This document shows, piece after piece, positions 57,716 through 64,000 of a stretch of DNA of 64,000 nt (the first letter of the stretch is position 1; each line of letters starts with the position of its first letter). Origin of the DNA: Fusobacterium ulcerans ATCC 49185 (GTDB taxonomy: Bacteria > Fusobacteriota > Fusobacteriia > Fusobacteriales > Fusobacteriaceae); assembly GCF_900683735.1 (NCBI RefSeq), contig NZ_LR215979.1:3534001-3598000 (forward strand). Direction: 5' to 3'. The notes beneath the pieces are model-generated. The model had not been told where the DNA came from. It ran no database searches and worked only from the letters and a program-made list of their open reading frames with translations. Both the position numbers and the translations under genes were made by a program.

Positions 57716-58147
57716 GTGAAAACTGTCAAGGTAGTAGGAATGATATCTAATATAAGGGAAAAAAGTGCGCAGTTCATTAATAGTCAATTGAGAGAAAAAG
57801 GAGTGGAAGGACTTATAAATAGTCATGGAACTATTCTTTCTATATTGTATGATAATAATGGAAAAATAACCATGAATGAAATAGGCAAAATAGTTGGAAA
57901 GAAAAAATCTACACTTACAGATTTAATAAGAAAACTTGTGGAACTTGGGTATATTACAAGAGGGAAAAGTGAAAAAGATTCGAGGGTTGTTGAAATAACT
58001 CTTACAGAAAAAGGTTGGGAATTTAAATCTTTGTTTGAAGAGATAAGTAACAATCTTTTAAAAAAGACATACAAAGATTTTACTGAGGAAGAAAAAGAAA
58101 TTCTTATATTTTTGTTGGATAAAATAAGAAAAAACTACCAAAATTAA
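57716..58147 (+). CDS. MarR-family transcriptional regulator
   Basis: A 143-residue winged-helix repressor-type protein. The HTH MNEIGKIVGKKKSTLTDLIRKLVELGYITR and the wing RGKSEKDSRVVEITLTEKG (split across about residues 60-105) are typical MarR. I chose GTG 57716, six bases after AAGGAGG; the longer frame to 57671 has no ribosome site. The ligand and targets are unknown. The next gene on this strand is a small membrane protein after a terminator-like hairpin. Confidence 0.88.
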   Translation: MKTVKVVGMISNIREKSAQFINSQLREKGVEGLINSHGTILSILYDNNGKITMNEIGKIVGKKKSTLTDLIRKLVELGYITRGKSEKDSRVVEITLTEKGWEFKSLFEEISNNLLKKTYKDFTEEEKEILIFLLDKIRKNYQN

Positions 58148-58171
58148 AAAAATTATTAAATGAAAGAATCT

Positions 58172-58210
58172 CAAGCTATAGACTATTATTAGTTTGTAGC
58201 TTTTTTTGTG
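58172..58210 (+). terminator. Terminator after the marR-like gene
   Basis: AAGCTA and TAGCTT pair, with an inner ACTA/TAGT stem, followed by seven T residues. Confidence 0.65.
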
Positions 58211-58321
58211 CATGCATTTCTCTTGATTTTATTTTATAAACATGTGTATAATAATATTAGACATTTTAAAAATAAATTAAGATTATTATAGTATATAAAA
58301 ATAAAAAAAAGGAGAAATTGT

Positions 58322-58705
58322 ATGAAAGATTATTTTGATCGATTTGTTCTAGATTTAGGATTAGTTTTAAATTTTCTGGCTGTGGCTCTTATTAGTAAAA
58401 GTATTTTTGATAATAATAAAAACCTTATGAGAATAGTGGAATACCTATCAATGAGTAAAAGTATAATTATTTTTGCTTATTGGGTATTAGATGATTATTA
58501 TGGAGTAAAATATTATTTAGGATATTTTCTTTCTAATTTATTAGCTATGAGCCTTACAAATTTTTTAATCAGCCCAAATATAATTTATGTTAACTTTAAA
58601 TTTGTTCCTTTGATAGTATTTGTTGTAGGATTATTTCTTGCAGTTATAAATTCGTTGTTTTACCAAATATACAAAGTAAACTCATATGCTGTTAATAAGA
58701 ATTAA
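58322..58705 (+). CDS. Small membrane protein of unknown function
   Basis: A 127-residue protein with three or four predicted membrane segments (about residues 10-27, 45-58, 64-82 and 92-116). No family was recognised. It has an AGGAG ribosome site and its own terminator. An arginine- or lysine-rich loop is seen only at the end. It could belong to a small-conductance or regulatory membrane family, but nothing in the sequence decides. Confidence 0.55.
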   Translation: MKDYFDRFVLDLGLVLNFLAVALISKSIFDNNKNLMRIVEYLSMSKSIIIFAYWVLDDYYGVKYYLGYFLSNLLAMSLTNFLISPNIIYVNFKFVPLIVFVVGLFLAVINSLFYQIYKVNSYAVNKN

Positions 58706-58738
58706 AAAAGGTCTTAGTCTCTACTAAGACCTTTTTTA
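58704..58738. terminator. Bidirectional terminator
   Basis: AAAAAAGGTCTTAGT and ACTAAGACCTTTTTT form a perfect 15-bp stem around CTCT. It serves the small membrane protein gene and the converging hutG. Confidence 0.85.
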
Positions 58739-58748
58739 ATTCCAGCAA

Positions 58749-59645
58749 TTATTTTTTTATATGCTCCATTACTTCATAGATTAGGCATCCAGCAAGTTTT
58801 GCAGTCATATTATCTATATCATACACAGGATTTACCTCTGCAAAATCTACACACACTACTTTTCCAGTTTCCATAATGAACCTCAACAATCTTTTTCCTT
58901 TTTTAGGCTCCAATCCCATTACAACAGGAGCAGATACTCCAGGAGCTGAACTTGCATCAAATACATCCATACAGAAAGTTACATAGACAATATCTACTTT
59001 TTTTATAAAATCTTTTAATGCTTCAATAGTTGATTCTTCAGAACATTCCTCTTCTAAAATCAATACATTAAAGGATTCAGCAGTTTTTATAAGTCTCTCT
59101 GTATTCCCCATTTTTTGAAATCCTACTATTGCATATTGTGCGTCTTTATCATTGTCCATTATTTCTTTGAATGAAGTGCCAGAAGTTCTTCCTTTATCAT
59201 ATGGTCTCATATCTAAGTGAGCATCAAAATTTATTATTCCTATTTTTTTGTCAGGATTAGCTTTTCTTACTCCCAAATACGATCCATAAGCTATATCATG
59301 TCCTCCTCCTAATCCAATAGGGAAAATTCCTGATTTGAGGACATCTGCTATTTTTTCAGAATATTCTTTCTGAGCTTCTTCTACATTTTTCTTTTCCAGA
59401 TTTCTATAGTCATATACTTTTAGTCCCTTTAGTTGTGGAAAAGATTGAATAGCTTTTCTGATAGCATTTGAACCACCTTCTGCACCTTTTCTTCCTAGGT
59501 TTCTCACTACTCCATCATCTGTATCATATCCTATAAAACATACCCCGCCAGCTTCCTGAGCTTCAGTTATCTCTTGTATTACCTGCCAGAGTCTGAGATC
59601 TATTTCCTCATAACTATCTAATCTCCCATTCCATAAGTCTTTCAT
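58749..59645 (-). CDS. hutG: Formimidoylglutamase (arginase/ureohydrolase family)
   Basis: A 298-residue binuclear-metal hydrolase. Metal ligands sit in GLGGGHDIAYG near residue 113, NFDAHLDMR near 139 and the CMDVFD motif near 225. Presence of hutD immediately upstream favours formimidoylglutamase, which converts N-formimidoyl-glutamate to glutamate and formamide, over agmatinase or arginase. It starts 26 bp after hutD with AGGAGG. The rest of the histidine pathway (hutH, hutU, hutI) is not in this window. Confidence 0.85.
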   Translation of the reverse strand: MKDLWNGRLDSYEEIDLRLWQVIQEITEAQEAGGVCFIGYDTDDGVVRNLGRKGAEGGSNAIRKAIQSFPQLKGLKVYDYRNLEKKNVEEAQKEYSEKIADVLKSGIFPIGLGGGHDIAYGSYLGVRKANPDKKIGIINFDAHLDMRPYDKGRTSGTSFKEIMDNDKDAQYAIVGFQKMGNTERLIKTAESFNVLILEEECSEESTIEALKDFIKKVDIVYVTFCMDVFDASSAPGVSAPVVMGLEPKKGKRLLRFIMETGKVVCVDFAEVNPVYDIDNMTAKLAGCLIYEVMEHIKK

Positions 59646-59671
59646 TTTAATCCTCCTATTAACTGCAATTA

Positions 59672-60217
59672 TTACTTAGTTACATAACCATAGAATATTT
59701 TGCTGTTATTCCCAGAGATAGTTATATTTTTTCCAGTTCCAACAGCTAATTCATTTTCCAATAGAGTTTTTTCAGATATTTTAACTTTTCCATAAATACA
59801 GTAAACAAAAAATATTACTTCCTCTTCTCCAAGATTAATTTTTTCACTGCCATTTATTTCTTTGTGTAGAAAATCGCCATCACAATCTTTAAGCATAAGA
59901 TTGAAATCTTTTACTTTACCTTTAGAAGTAGTATCCCAATCTCCAATAAATCTATCTATTTCATAGGGCATCAATGTAATGTCATATCTGTTTTTATGAG
60001 ACAGTTCCATTTTTCCTTCAAGTATAGAGATAATTCTTTTTACTCCTTCCAGTTTTGTAAATGTAGATTCCATAAGTTCTGTGGTTGCTATACTTATTCT
60101 GAATTTAAAATTTCTTTTTTGATAATCTCCATCTTTGGGATAGATATACAGTTGTGTAGTTATTCCTCCACTCCACCTGCTTTCTTTGAAATTAGAACTT
60201 TTTATGATTTCGACCAT
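59672..60217 (-). CDS. hutD: HutD-family cupin protein
   Basis: A 181-residue protein of the HutD/Ves family: KESRWSGGITTQLYIYP near residue 12, FRISIATTELMESTFTKLEGVKR and MPYEIDRFIGDW are family pieces. HutD folds as a bicupin and is thought to govern or limit histidine-utilisation activity; its ligand may be formimidoyl-glutamate or urocanate. A TTGACT on the minus strand near 60280 may be part of its promoter. It is coupled with hutG. Confidence 0.82.
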   Translation of the reverse strand: MVEIIKSSNFKESRWSGGITTQLYIYPKDGDYQKRNFKFRISIATTELMESTFTKLEGVKRIISILEGKMELSHKNRYDITLMPYEIDRFIGDWDTTSKGKVKDFNLMLKDCDGDFLHKEINGSEKINLGEEEVIFFVYCIYGKVKISEKTLLENELAVGTGKNITISGNNSKIFYGYVTK

Positions 60218-60320
60218 TTATACTCTCCCTTTATAAATTTCCTTGATAGAGATTTACCACATAATTAGTAAATAGTCAACGTCAAAATAAAAGTTTTATT
60301 TTATCATACAGAATTTAAAT

Positions 60321-60366
60321 AAAAAAACAGCTATTAAAAAAGATAAATTTAACAACTGTTTTTTAA
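60321..60366 (-). terminator. Terminator of the AcuI/YhdH gene
   Basis: On the minus strand AAAAAACAG and CTGTTTTTTT pair with an inner GTTGTTAAA/TTTAATAGC stem, followed by T-rich sequence. Confidence 0.65.
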
Positions 60367-60375
60367 ACTTTTAGA

Positions 60376-61362
60376 CTATTTATGCTTAAGAATAATTCTT
60401 CCTATAAGTTGTTGAGCTAGCATTTTATCTACCGAATCAGATATTTCCTCAAGACTTACTTCTTTAATACCTTTTTCCAGATTTTCACCCTTCCATTTTT
60501 CTGCAAGAGTATCCCATACTTCTTTTCTTTTTTTCATAGGACATTGAACAGAATCTATTCCTATAAGCTTTACACCTCTTAAAATAAAAGGATAAACATT
60601 AGCAGCAGGGATATCTCCACCAGCTATATTTCCGCATGTAGTAACTACTCCAGCATATTTTAATGATCTTAGAGCAGTAGAAAGAGGATTTCCTCCTACT
60701 GTATCAATTACTCCAGCCCATTTTTGTTTCAGCATAGGTTTGCCAGATTTATCATCTATTTCATCTCTTAATATACAAGCAGAAGCACCAAGTTCTTTTG
60801 CATATTTAATACCTTTTTCATCATTTACTACAGCAGTTACATTATAACCAAGTTTAGTAAGAAATTTTACAGAGTGGCTTCCTACACCGCCACCAGCACC
60901 AATTACAAGAACATCTCCATCTTCAGGAGATACTTCTTTTATTAATTCAAAAACAGATAGAGCAGAAGTGAATCCAGCTGTCCCATATATCATCGCTTCT
61001 TTTAAAGAAAGATTAGCAGGTTTTTTTACCACCCAGTTTGCTGGAACTCTGACATATTCTCCAAATCCACCATCAGTATTCATACCTAAATCATATCCTG
61101 TGATGAAAACTTCTTCTCCTTTGATAAATTCAGAAACTTTAGAATCTTCTACAATACCAGCAGCATCTATTCCAGGAGTATGAGGATATTCTCTGGTTAC
61201 TCCTCTGTTTCCTATACAAGATAGTGCATCTTTATAGTTAAGTGATGAATATTTAACCTTAATTAAAACTTCTCCTTCAGGAAGTTCATTAATATCTCTT
61301 TCAACGATTTTTCTTATAAAAGTACCATTTTCTTCATAAATTCTTAAAGCTTTAAAATTCAT
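60376..61362 (-). CDS. YhdH/AcuI-family NADPH-dependent oxidoreductase
   Basis: A 328-residue medium-chain dehydrogenase of the YhdH/YhfP branch, which includes AcuI acrylyl-CoA reductase. SSLNYKDALSCIGNRGVTR near residue 50, PHTPGIDAAG near 61, the Rossmann loop VIGAGGGVGSHSVKFL near 153 and GVIDTVGGNPL near 216 are typical; zinc ligands are absent as expected. It reduces an activated double bond with NADPH. A clean promoter and a palindrome at the start site indicate regulated, monocistronic expression. The in vivo substrate is unknown. Confidence 0.88.
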   Translation of the reverse strand: MNFKALRIYEENGTFIRKIVERDINELPEGEVLIKVKYSSLNYKDALSCIGNRGVTREYPHTPGIDAAGIVEDSKVSEFIKGEEVFITGYDLGMNTDGGFGEYVRVPANWVVKKPANLSLKEAMIYGTAGFTSALSVFELIKEVSPEDGDVLVIGAGGGVGSHSVKFLTKLGYNVTAVVNDEKGIKYAKELGASACILRDEIDDKSGKPMLKQKWAGVIDTVGGNPLSTALRSLKYAGVVTTCGNIAGGDIPAANVYPFILRGVKLIGIDSVQCPMKKRKEVWDTLAEKWKGENLEKGIKEVSLEEISDSVDKMLAQQLIGRIILKHK

Positions 61363-61377
61363 TTTCCACCTCCATAT

Positions 61378-61433
61378 AGTACGGTATCGTACTTTTGTAT
61401 ATTGATTGTAATATTATTTTCTAATAAAGTCAA
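61378..61433 (-). promoter_or_regulatory. Promoter and operator-like palindrome of the AcuI/YhdH gene
   Basis: On the minus strand TTGACT (61433-61428), 17-bp spacer, TACAAT (61410-61405). A perfect palindrome AGTACG-GTAT-CGTACT (61378-61393) covers the predicted early transcribed region, the usual place for a repressor site. Confidence 0.65.
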
Positions 61434-61510
61434 ACTTTTCTTTTTTTATAAATATTTTATTAGAAAAATTTAGGTGAAGAATTAATTATAAAGAATACAC
61501 AGAATGTAAA

Positions 61511-61554
61511 AAAGAACCTTTTCTATTAGAAATATCTAACACTTCAGGTTCTTT
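61511..61554 (-). terminator. Terminator of the thyA-dfr operon
   Basis: On the minus strand AAAGAACC and GGTTCTT pair with an inner TTAG/CTAA stem, followed by T residues. Confidence 0.7.
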
Positions 61555-61570
61555 ATTATAAATTATTATT

Positions 61571-62050
61571 TTATTTTTTATATATTGCTGCAGTAAAATC
61601 ATTGTAGTCAGTTTCAGATACAATCTTATATCCATATTTTTCTACATCAGGAAAATAAAGAGGATTAGCAGCATGAGCTACCTTTACATGAGGTTTTAAT
61701 TTAGAAATATAAATTTCATCCAATCCATAATTATCAAGATAATACTTATAAATAGTATATCCCCCACATATAAAAATATCTTTTCCACTATCTTTGTAAT
61801 GTTCCATAATATCTTCAAGTTTGGAATCAAGAGTAAGGACTATTACCTCCCTATTTTTTTTCATTAAATTAATTGGAACATATTTAGCTGTATTTTCTCC
61901 AAATAAAACTACATTTCCAATAGTTTTAGATTTATAATAATTTAATTCTTCTATAGAATGCCATAAAAGCCCATTTCCTTCTGGAACTCTATCACCTATT
62001 AAATTATTTTCTGCCACACATACTATCATGTTTAATTTTGGTTTATTCAT
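61571..62050 (-). CDS. Dihydrofolate reductase
   Basis: A 159-residue protein with the dihydrofolate reductase fold: MIVCVAENNLIGD at the start, NGLLWHSIEEL as the active-site loop and helix, VVLFGENTA near 47, and IFICGGYTIYKYYLDNY near 92 as the NADPH loop. It regenerates tetrahydrofolate used by thymidylate synthase. Its ATG overlaps the thyA stop as TAATG, so translation is coupled. It is a divergent member, with GEN in place of the usual GRKT motif, so it may be trimethoprim-tolerant; that is inference. Confidence 0.82.
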   Translation of the reverse strand: MNKPKLNMIVCVAENNLIGDRVPEGNGLLWHSIEELNYYKSKTIGNVVLFGENTAKYVPINLMKKNREVIVLTLDSKLEDIMEHYKDSGKDIFICGGYTIYKYYLDNYGLDEIYISKLKPHVKVAHAANPLYFPDVEKYGYKIVSETDYNDFTAAIYKK

Positions 62051-62874
62051 TATATTGCCACCTCATAAGAAATTTTATCTCCATATTGATAGTTTTCAAC
62101 AACTACATCATCAGGTTTAAAATCATAGATAGATTTAAAGTTTTCAATTCTTACAGTTGCTCCATCAATTGAAGGTCTTTTTATCTGCTCTAAAAGTTCA
62201 GGCATGTGTCTGTCATAAATATGTACGTTATGAATATTCCATATAATTTCAGCAGGTTCCAGATTGCATTCCATAGCCACTAACTTGTGGAGTATAGAAT
62301 ATTGAAACACATTAGCTACAAGTCCAAGTGCTACATCACAGCTTCTTTGTCTTACCTCTAAGTAAAGTTTATTTCCAATAACACTCCATTGAGTAAGATG
62401 TACACAAGGAGTAAGAGCCATTTTGTCGAGATCTTCTGGCACCCATATCTCTGTCATTATTCTACGGCTGTTAGGATTTTTTTTCAATTCTCCTATAACA
62501 TAATCAAGCTGACTTTTATATCCAAATGTTTGTTTTGCTATTTGGTATCCATAGGCTTTTCCTATAGTGCCATCTTTCATTTTCCATTCATCCCAGAATT
62601 TACATTTTAATTTATTTAATTCATCTACATCATTAGACTGCATTACCCATATCCAGTAAAGTTCTCTGATAGGAGCTTTGTTTGGAGCAAACCTGGTAGT
62701 GATAAGATGTGCTTCATCAGTAGAATTATCAAGCCTGAATTGATATCCTATATAGCTTTTGTAATGAGCAGGAGTTCCATCAGCATATTTTGTTCTGACA
62801 TTTCCTTCACTCCATATTCCTTTTTTATCTATAGTTTCAACAATTTCTTTGTATATTTTATCAAATTTAGCCAT
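62050..62874 (-). CDS. thyA: Thymidylate synthase
   Basis: A 274-residue enzyme converting dUMP and methylene-tetrahydrofolate to dTMP and dihydrofolate. LTPCVHLTQW carries the catalytic cysteine, RQRSCDVALGLVANVFQYS (split) binds dUMP, and NSRRIMTEIW gives the phosphate arginines. The start is ATG 62874, six bases after GGAG; an upstream TTG is less well placed. It is followed directly by the reductase gene, a common pairing. Confidence 0.93.
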   Translation of the reverse strand: MAKFDKIYKEIVETIDKKGIWSEGNVRTKYADGTPAHYKSYIGYQFRLDNSTDEAHLITTRFAPNKAPIRELYWIWVMQSNDVDELNKLKCKFWDEWKMKDGTIGKAYGYQIAKQTFGYKSQLDYVIGELKKNPNSRRIMTEIWVPEDLDKMALTPCVHLTQWSVIGNKLYLEVRQRSCDVALGLVANVFQYSILHKLVAMECNLEPAEIIWNIHNVHIYDRHMPELLEQIKRPSIDGATVRIENFKSIYDFKPDDVVVENYQYGDKISYEVAI

Positions 62875-62910
62875 ACTCAACTCCTTTAGACAATCAAATT
62901 TTATCGTTAT

Positions 62911-62939
62911 ATTTTATCATAAATTTATGATTATTACAA
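62911..62939 (-). promoter_or_regulatory. Promoter of thyA-dfr with palindromic spacer
   Basis: On the minus strand TTGTAA, 17-bp spacer, extended TGATAAAAT. The spacer contains a perfect 16-bp palindrome ATCATAAATTTATGAT (62916-62931), a possible operator or AT-rich coincidence. Confidence 0.55.
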
Positions 62940-63073
62940 AGAGAGAAATTTGGTGTAGTTTATTAAAAAAAAGAAAAATAGCAGAACATCTAAAGAATGA
63001 AGGTTGATTTTTTATGAAAAAACAAATATAATTATTGAATATAGGAAACATAAAAGTATTTTGGGGGTAAGAT

Positions 63074-63859
63074 ATGCCAGTTATTTTTTTGTTAGTCAGT
63101 TTTTTTTCTTCTCTTGTAGGGTCAATATGTGGTATAGGTGGGGGAGTAATAATTAAACCTGTTCTTGATGCAACAGGGACTATGAGTGTAACAGCTATAA
63201 GTTTTTTATCAGGATGTACAGTTCTTTCTATGTCTGTTATTTCTGTAGCTAAAGCAATGAAAAATAGTACTGTAAAGATAAATACAAAGATTACTACTTG
63301 GCTTGCATTAGGAAGTGTATTGGGAGGAATGACAGGAAAAGTTATGTTTCAAGCTGTAAAAGAGGTTCTTCAAAATGAGAACAGGACAGGAGCAGTTCAA
63401 TCAATTGTTATGATATTTATAACATTGGGAACTTTAATATATACAGCTAAGAAAAATGATATAAAAACACATAATTTTGAAAATAAGATTCTATGCTTTA
63501 TTATAGGAGTTATTCTAGGGATATTTTCATCATTTCTAGGAATTGGAGGAGGACCTATCAATCTTGTAATATTGATTTTCTTCTTTTCAATGACTACTAA
63601 GGAAGCAGCTATTAATTCTATATACATAATACTATTTTCACAAATAGCAAGTCTGGCACATACTATATTTGCAAGAAAAACTCCAGATGTAAGTGTTCTT
63701 TATCTTGGACTTATGGTGTTGGGAGGAGTATGTGGAGGAATGGCAGGAAGCATGGTTAATAAAAAGATATCTGAAGAAAAAGTGGATAAACTTTTTATGG
63801 GACTTATGCTGGTTATAGTATTCATAAATATTTACAATGCATATGTTTTTATGAAATAG
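63074..63859 (+). CDS. TauE/SafE-family sulfite/organosulfonate exporter
   Basis: A 261-residue inner-membrane permease with about eight segments. The two GxGGG repeats of the family are FSSLVGSICGIGGGVIIKP (about 11-29) and SFLGIGGGPINLVIL (about 155-170). Members export sulfite, sulfoacetate or related anions, though many are unassigned. A GGGGGT ribosome site precedes ATG 63074. The next gene starts 62 bp later on the same strand. Confidence 0.85.
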   Translation: MPVIFLLVSFFSSLVGSICGIGGGVIIKPVLDATGTMSVTAISFLSGCTVLSMSVISVAKAMKNSTVKINTKITTWLALGSVLGGMTGKVMFQAVKEVLQNENRTGAVQSIVMIFITLGTLIYTAKKNDIKTHNFENKILCFIIGVILGIFSSFLGIGGGPINLVILIFFFSMTTKEAAINSIYIILFSQIASLAHTIFARKTPDVSVLYLGLMVLGGVCGGMAGSMVNKKISEEKVDKLFMGLMLVIVFINIYNAYVFMK

Positions 63860-63921
63860 AAATTAATATTCTCTAAATGATATTACATTAAAAAATTACT
63901 TGAAAACATGAGGAGAAGAGA

Positions 63922-64000
63922 ATGAAAATAGATTATGAAAAAAATATAATGGGAACAATATCTTTAGTAATAGGAATACTTCTGCTTATTGCTAGTGGAT
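63922..64000 (+). CDS. Start of an unidentified membrane protein
   Basis: The window ends after 26 codons: MKIDYEKNIMGTISLVIGIL followed by more hydrophobic residues. AGGAGAAG precedes the ATG. The first membrane helix is consistent with a TctB-like or other small transport subunit, but too little is present to identify it. Probably in one operon with the TauE/SafE gene. Confidence 0.5.
   Translation, partial: MKIDYEKNIMGTISLVIGILLLIASG

Overview
This AT-rich window reads as a chromosomal segment of a Fusobacterium, probably of the F. ulcerans/varium/mortiferum group. The evidence is the 16S rRNA sequence, A/T-ending codon use, methionine gamma-lyase and other amino-acid-catabolising enzymes, FadA-family adhesin genes, and giant type V autotransporters carrying the fusobacterial N-terminal domain. 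The species-level assignment is inference; no database was searched.

Layout. 1-6.1 kb: start of a type III glutamine synthetase, then a MocR/GntR regulator divergent from a malY-nhaC-megL cluster for cysteine/methionine catabolism, with a repeated operator-like motif between them. 6.1-12.9 kb: a DUF218 lipoprotein, an unassigned structured RNA with its own promoter and terminator, tyrS, an in-frame GNAT-endonuclease III fusion, iscS-iscU and a D,D-carboxypeptidase. 13.0-18.3 kb: a complete rRNA operon, 16S-tRNA-Ile-tRNA-Ala-23S-5S-tRNA-Asn. 18.3-27 kb: ybaK, a GNAT acetyltransferase, a MATE pump, a flotillin-like protein, and a LytS/LytTR two-component pair divergent from a CstA-family transporter, an arrangement recalling the pyruvate-sensing BtsSR/BtsT system.

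27-46 kb is an accessory surface-protein region. It holds a winged-helix-like protein and an excisionase-like protein among decayed fragments, a 1105-residue autotransporter followed by two overlapping HU-like genes, a broken GH1 glycosidase, and a probable adhesin operon. That operon contains a coiled-coil secreted protein, a 3379-residue RadD-like autotransporter, a small GCRF protein, a 142-residue protein, a FadA homologue and a second GCRF protein. Facing it at 46.2-49.3 kb is a compact four-gene cassette: an unknown protein, an IbrA-like PP-loop/PAPS-reductase-like protein, an IbrB-like ParB protein and a DPPW DNA methyltransferase. Because ibrA/ibrB control the Eib autotransporter adhesins in E. 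coli, this pairing is the most interesting feature of the window.

49.7-53.7 kb: a nucleoside catabolic operon (udp-cdd-deoD-deoB-deoC) behind a striking 28-bp dyad. 53.7-64 kb: a lipidated subtilisin-like autotransporter, a CmpB-type membrane protein, a MarR regulator, a small membrane protein, hutD-hutG, an AcuI/YhdH oxidoreductase with an operator-like palindrome, thyA-dfr, a TauE/SafE permease and the start of another membrane protein. No CRISPR array, complete insertion sequence or intact prophage was seen.
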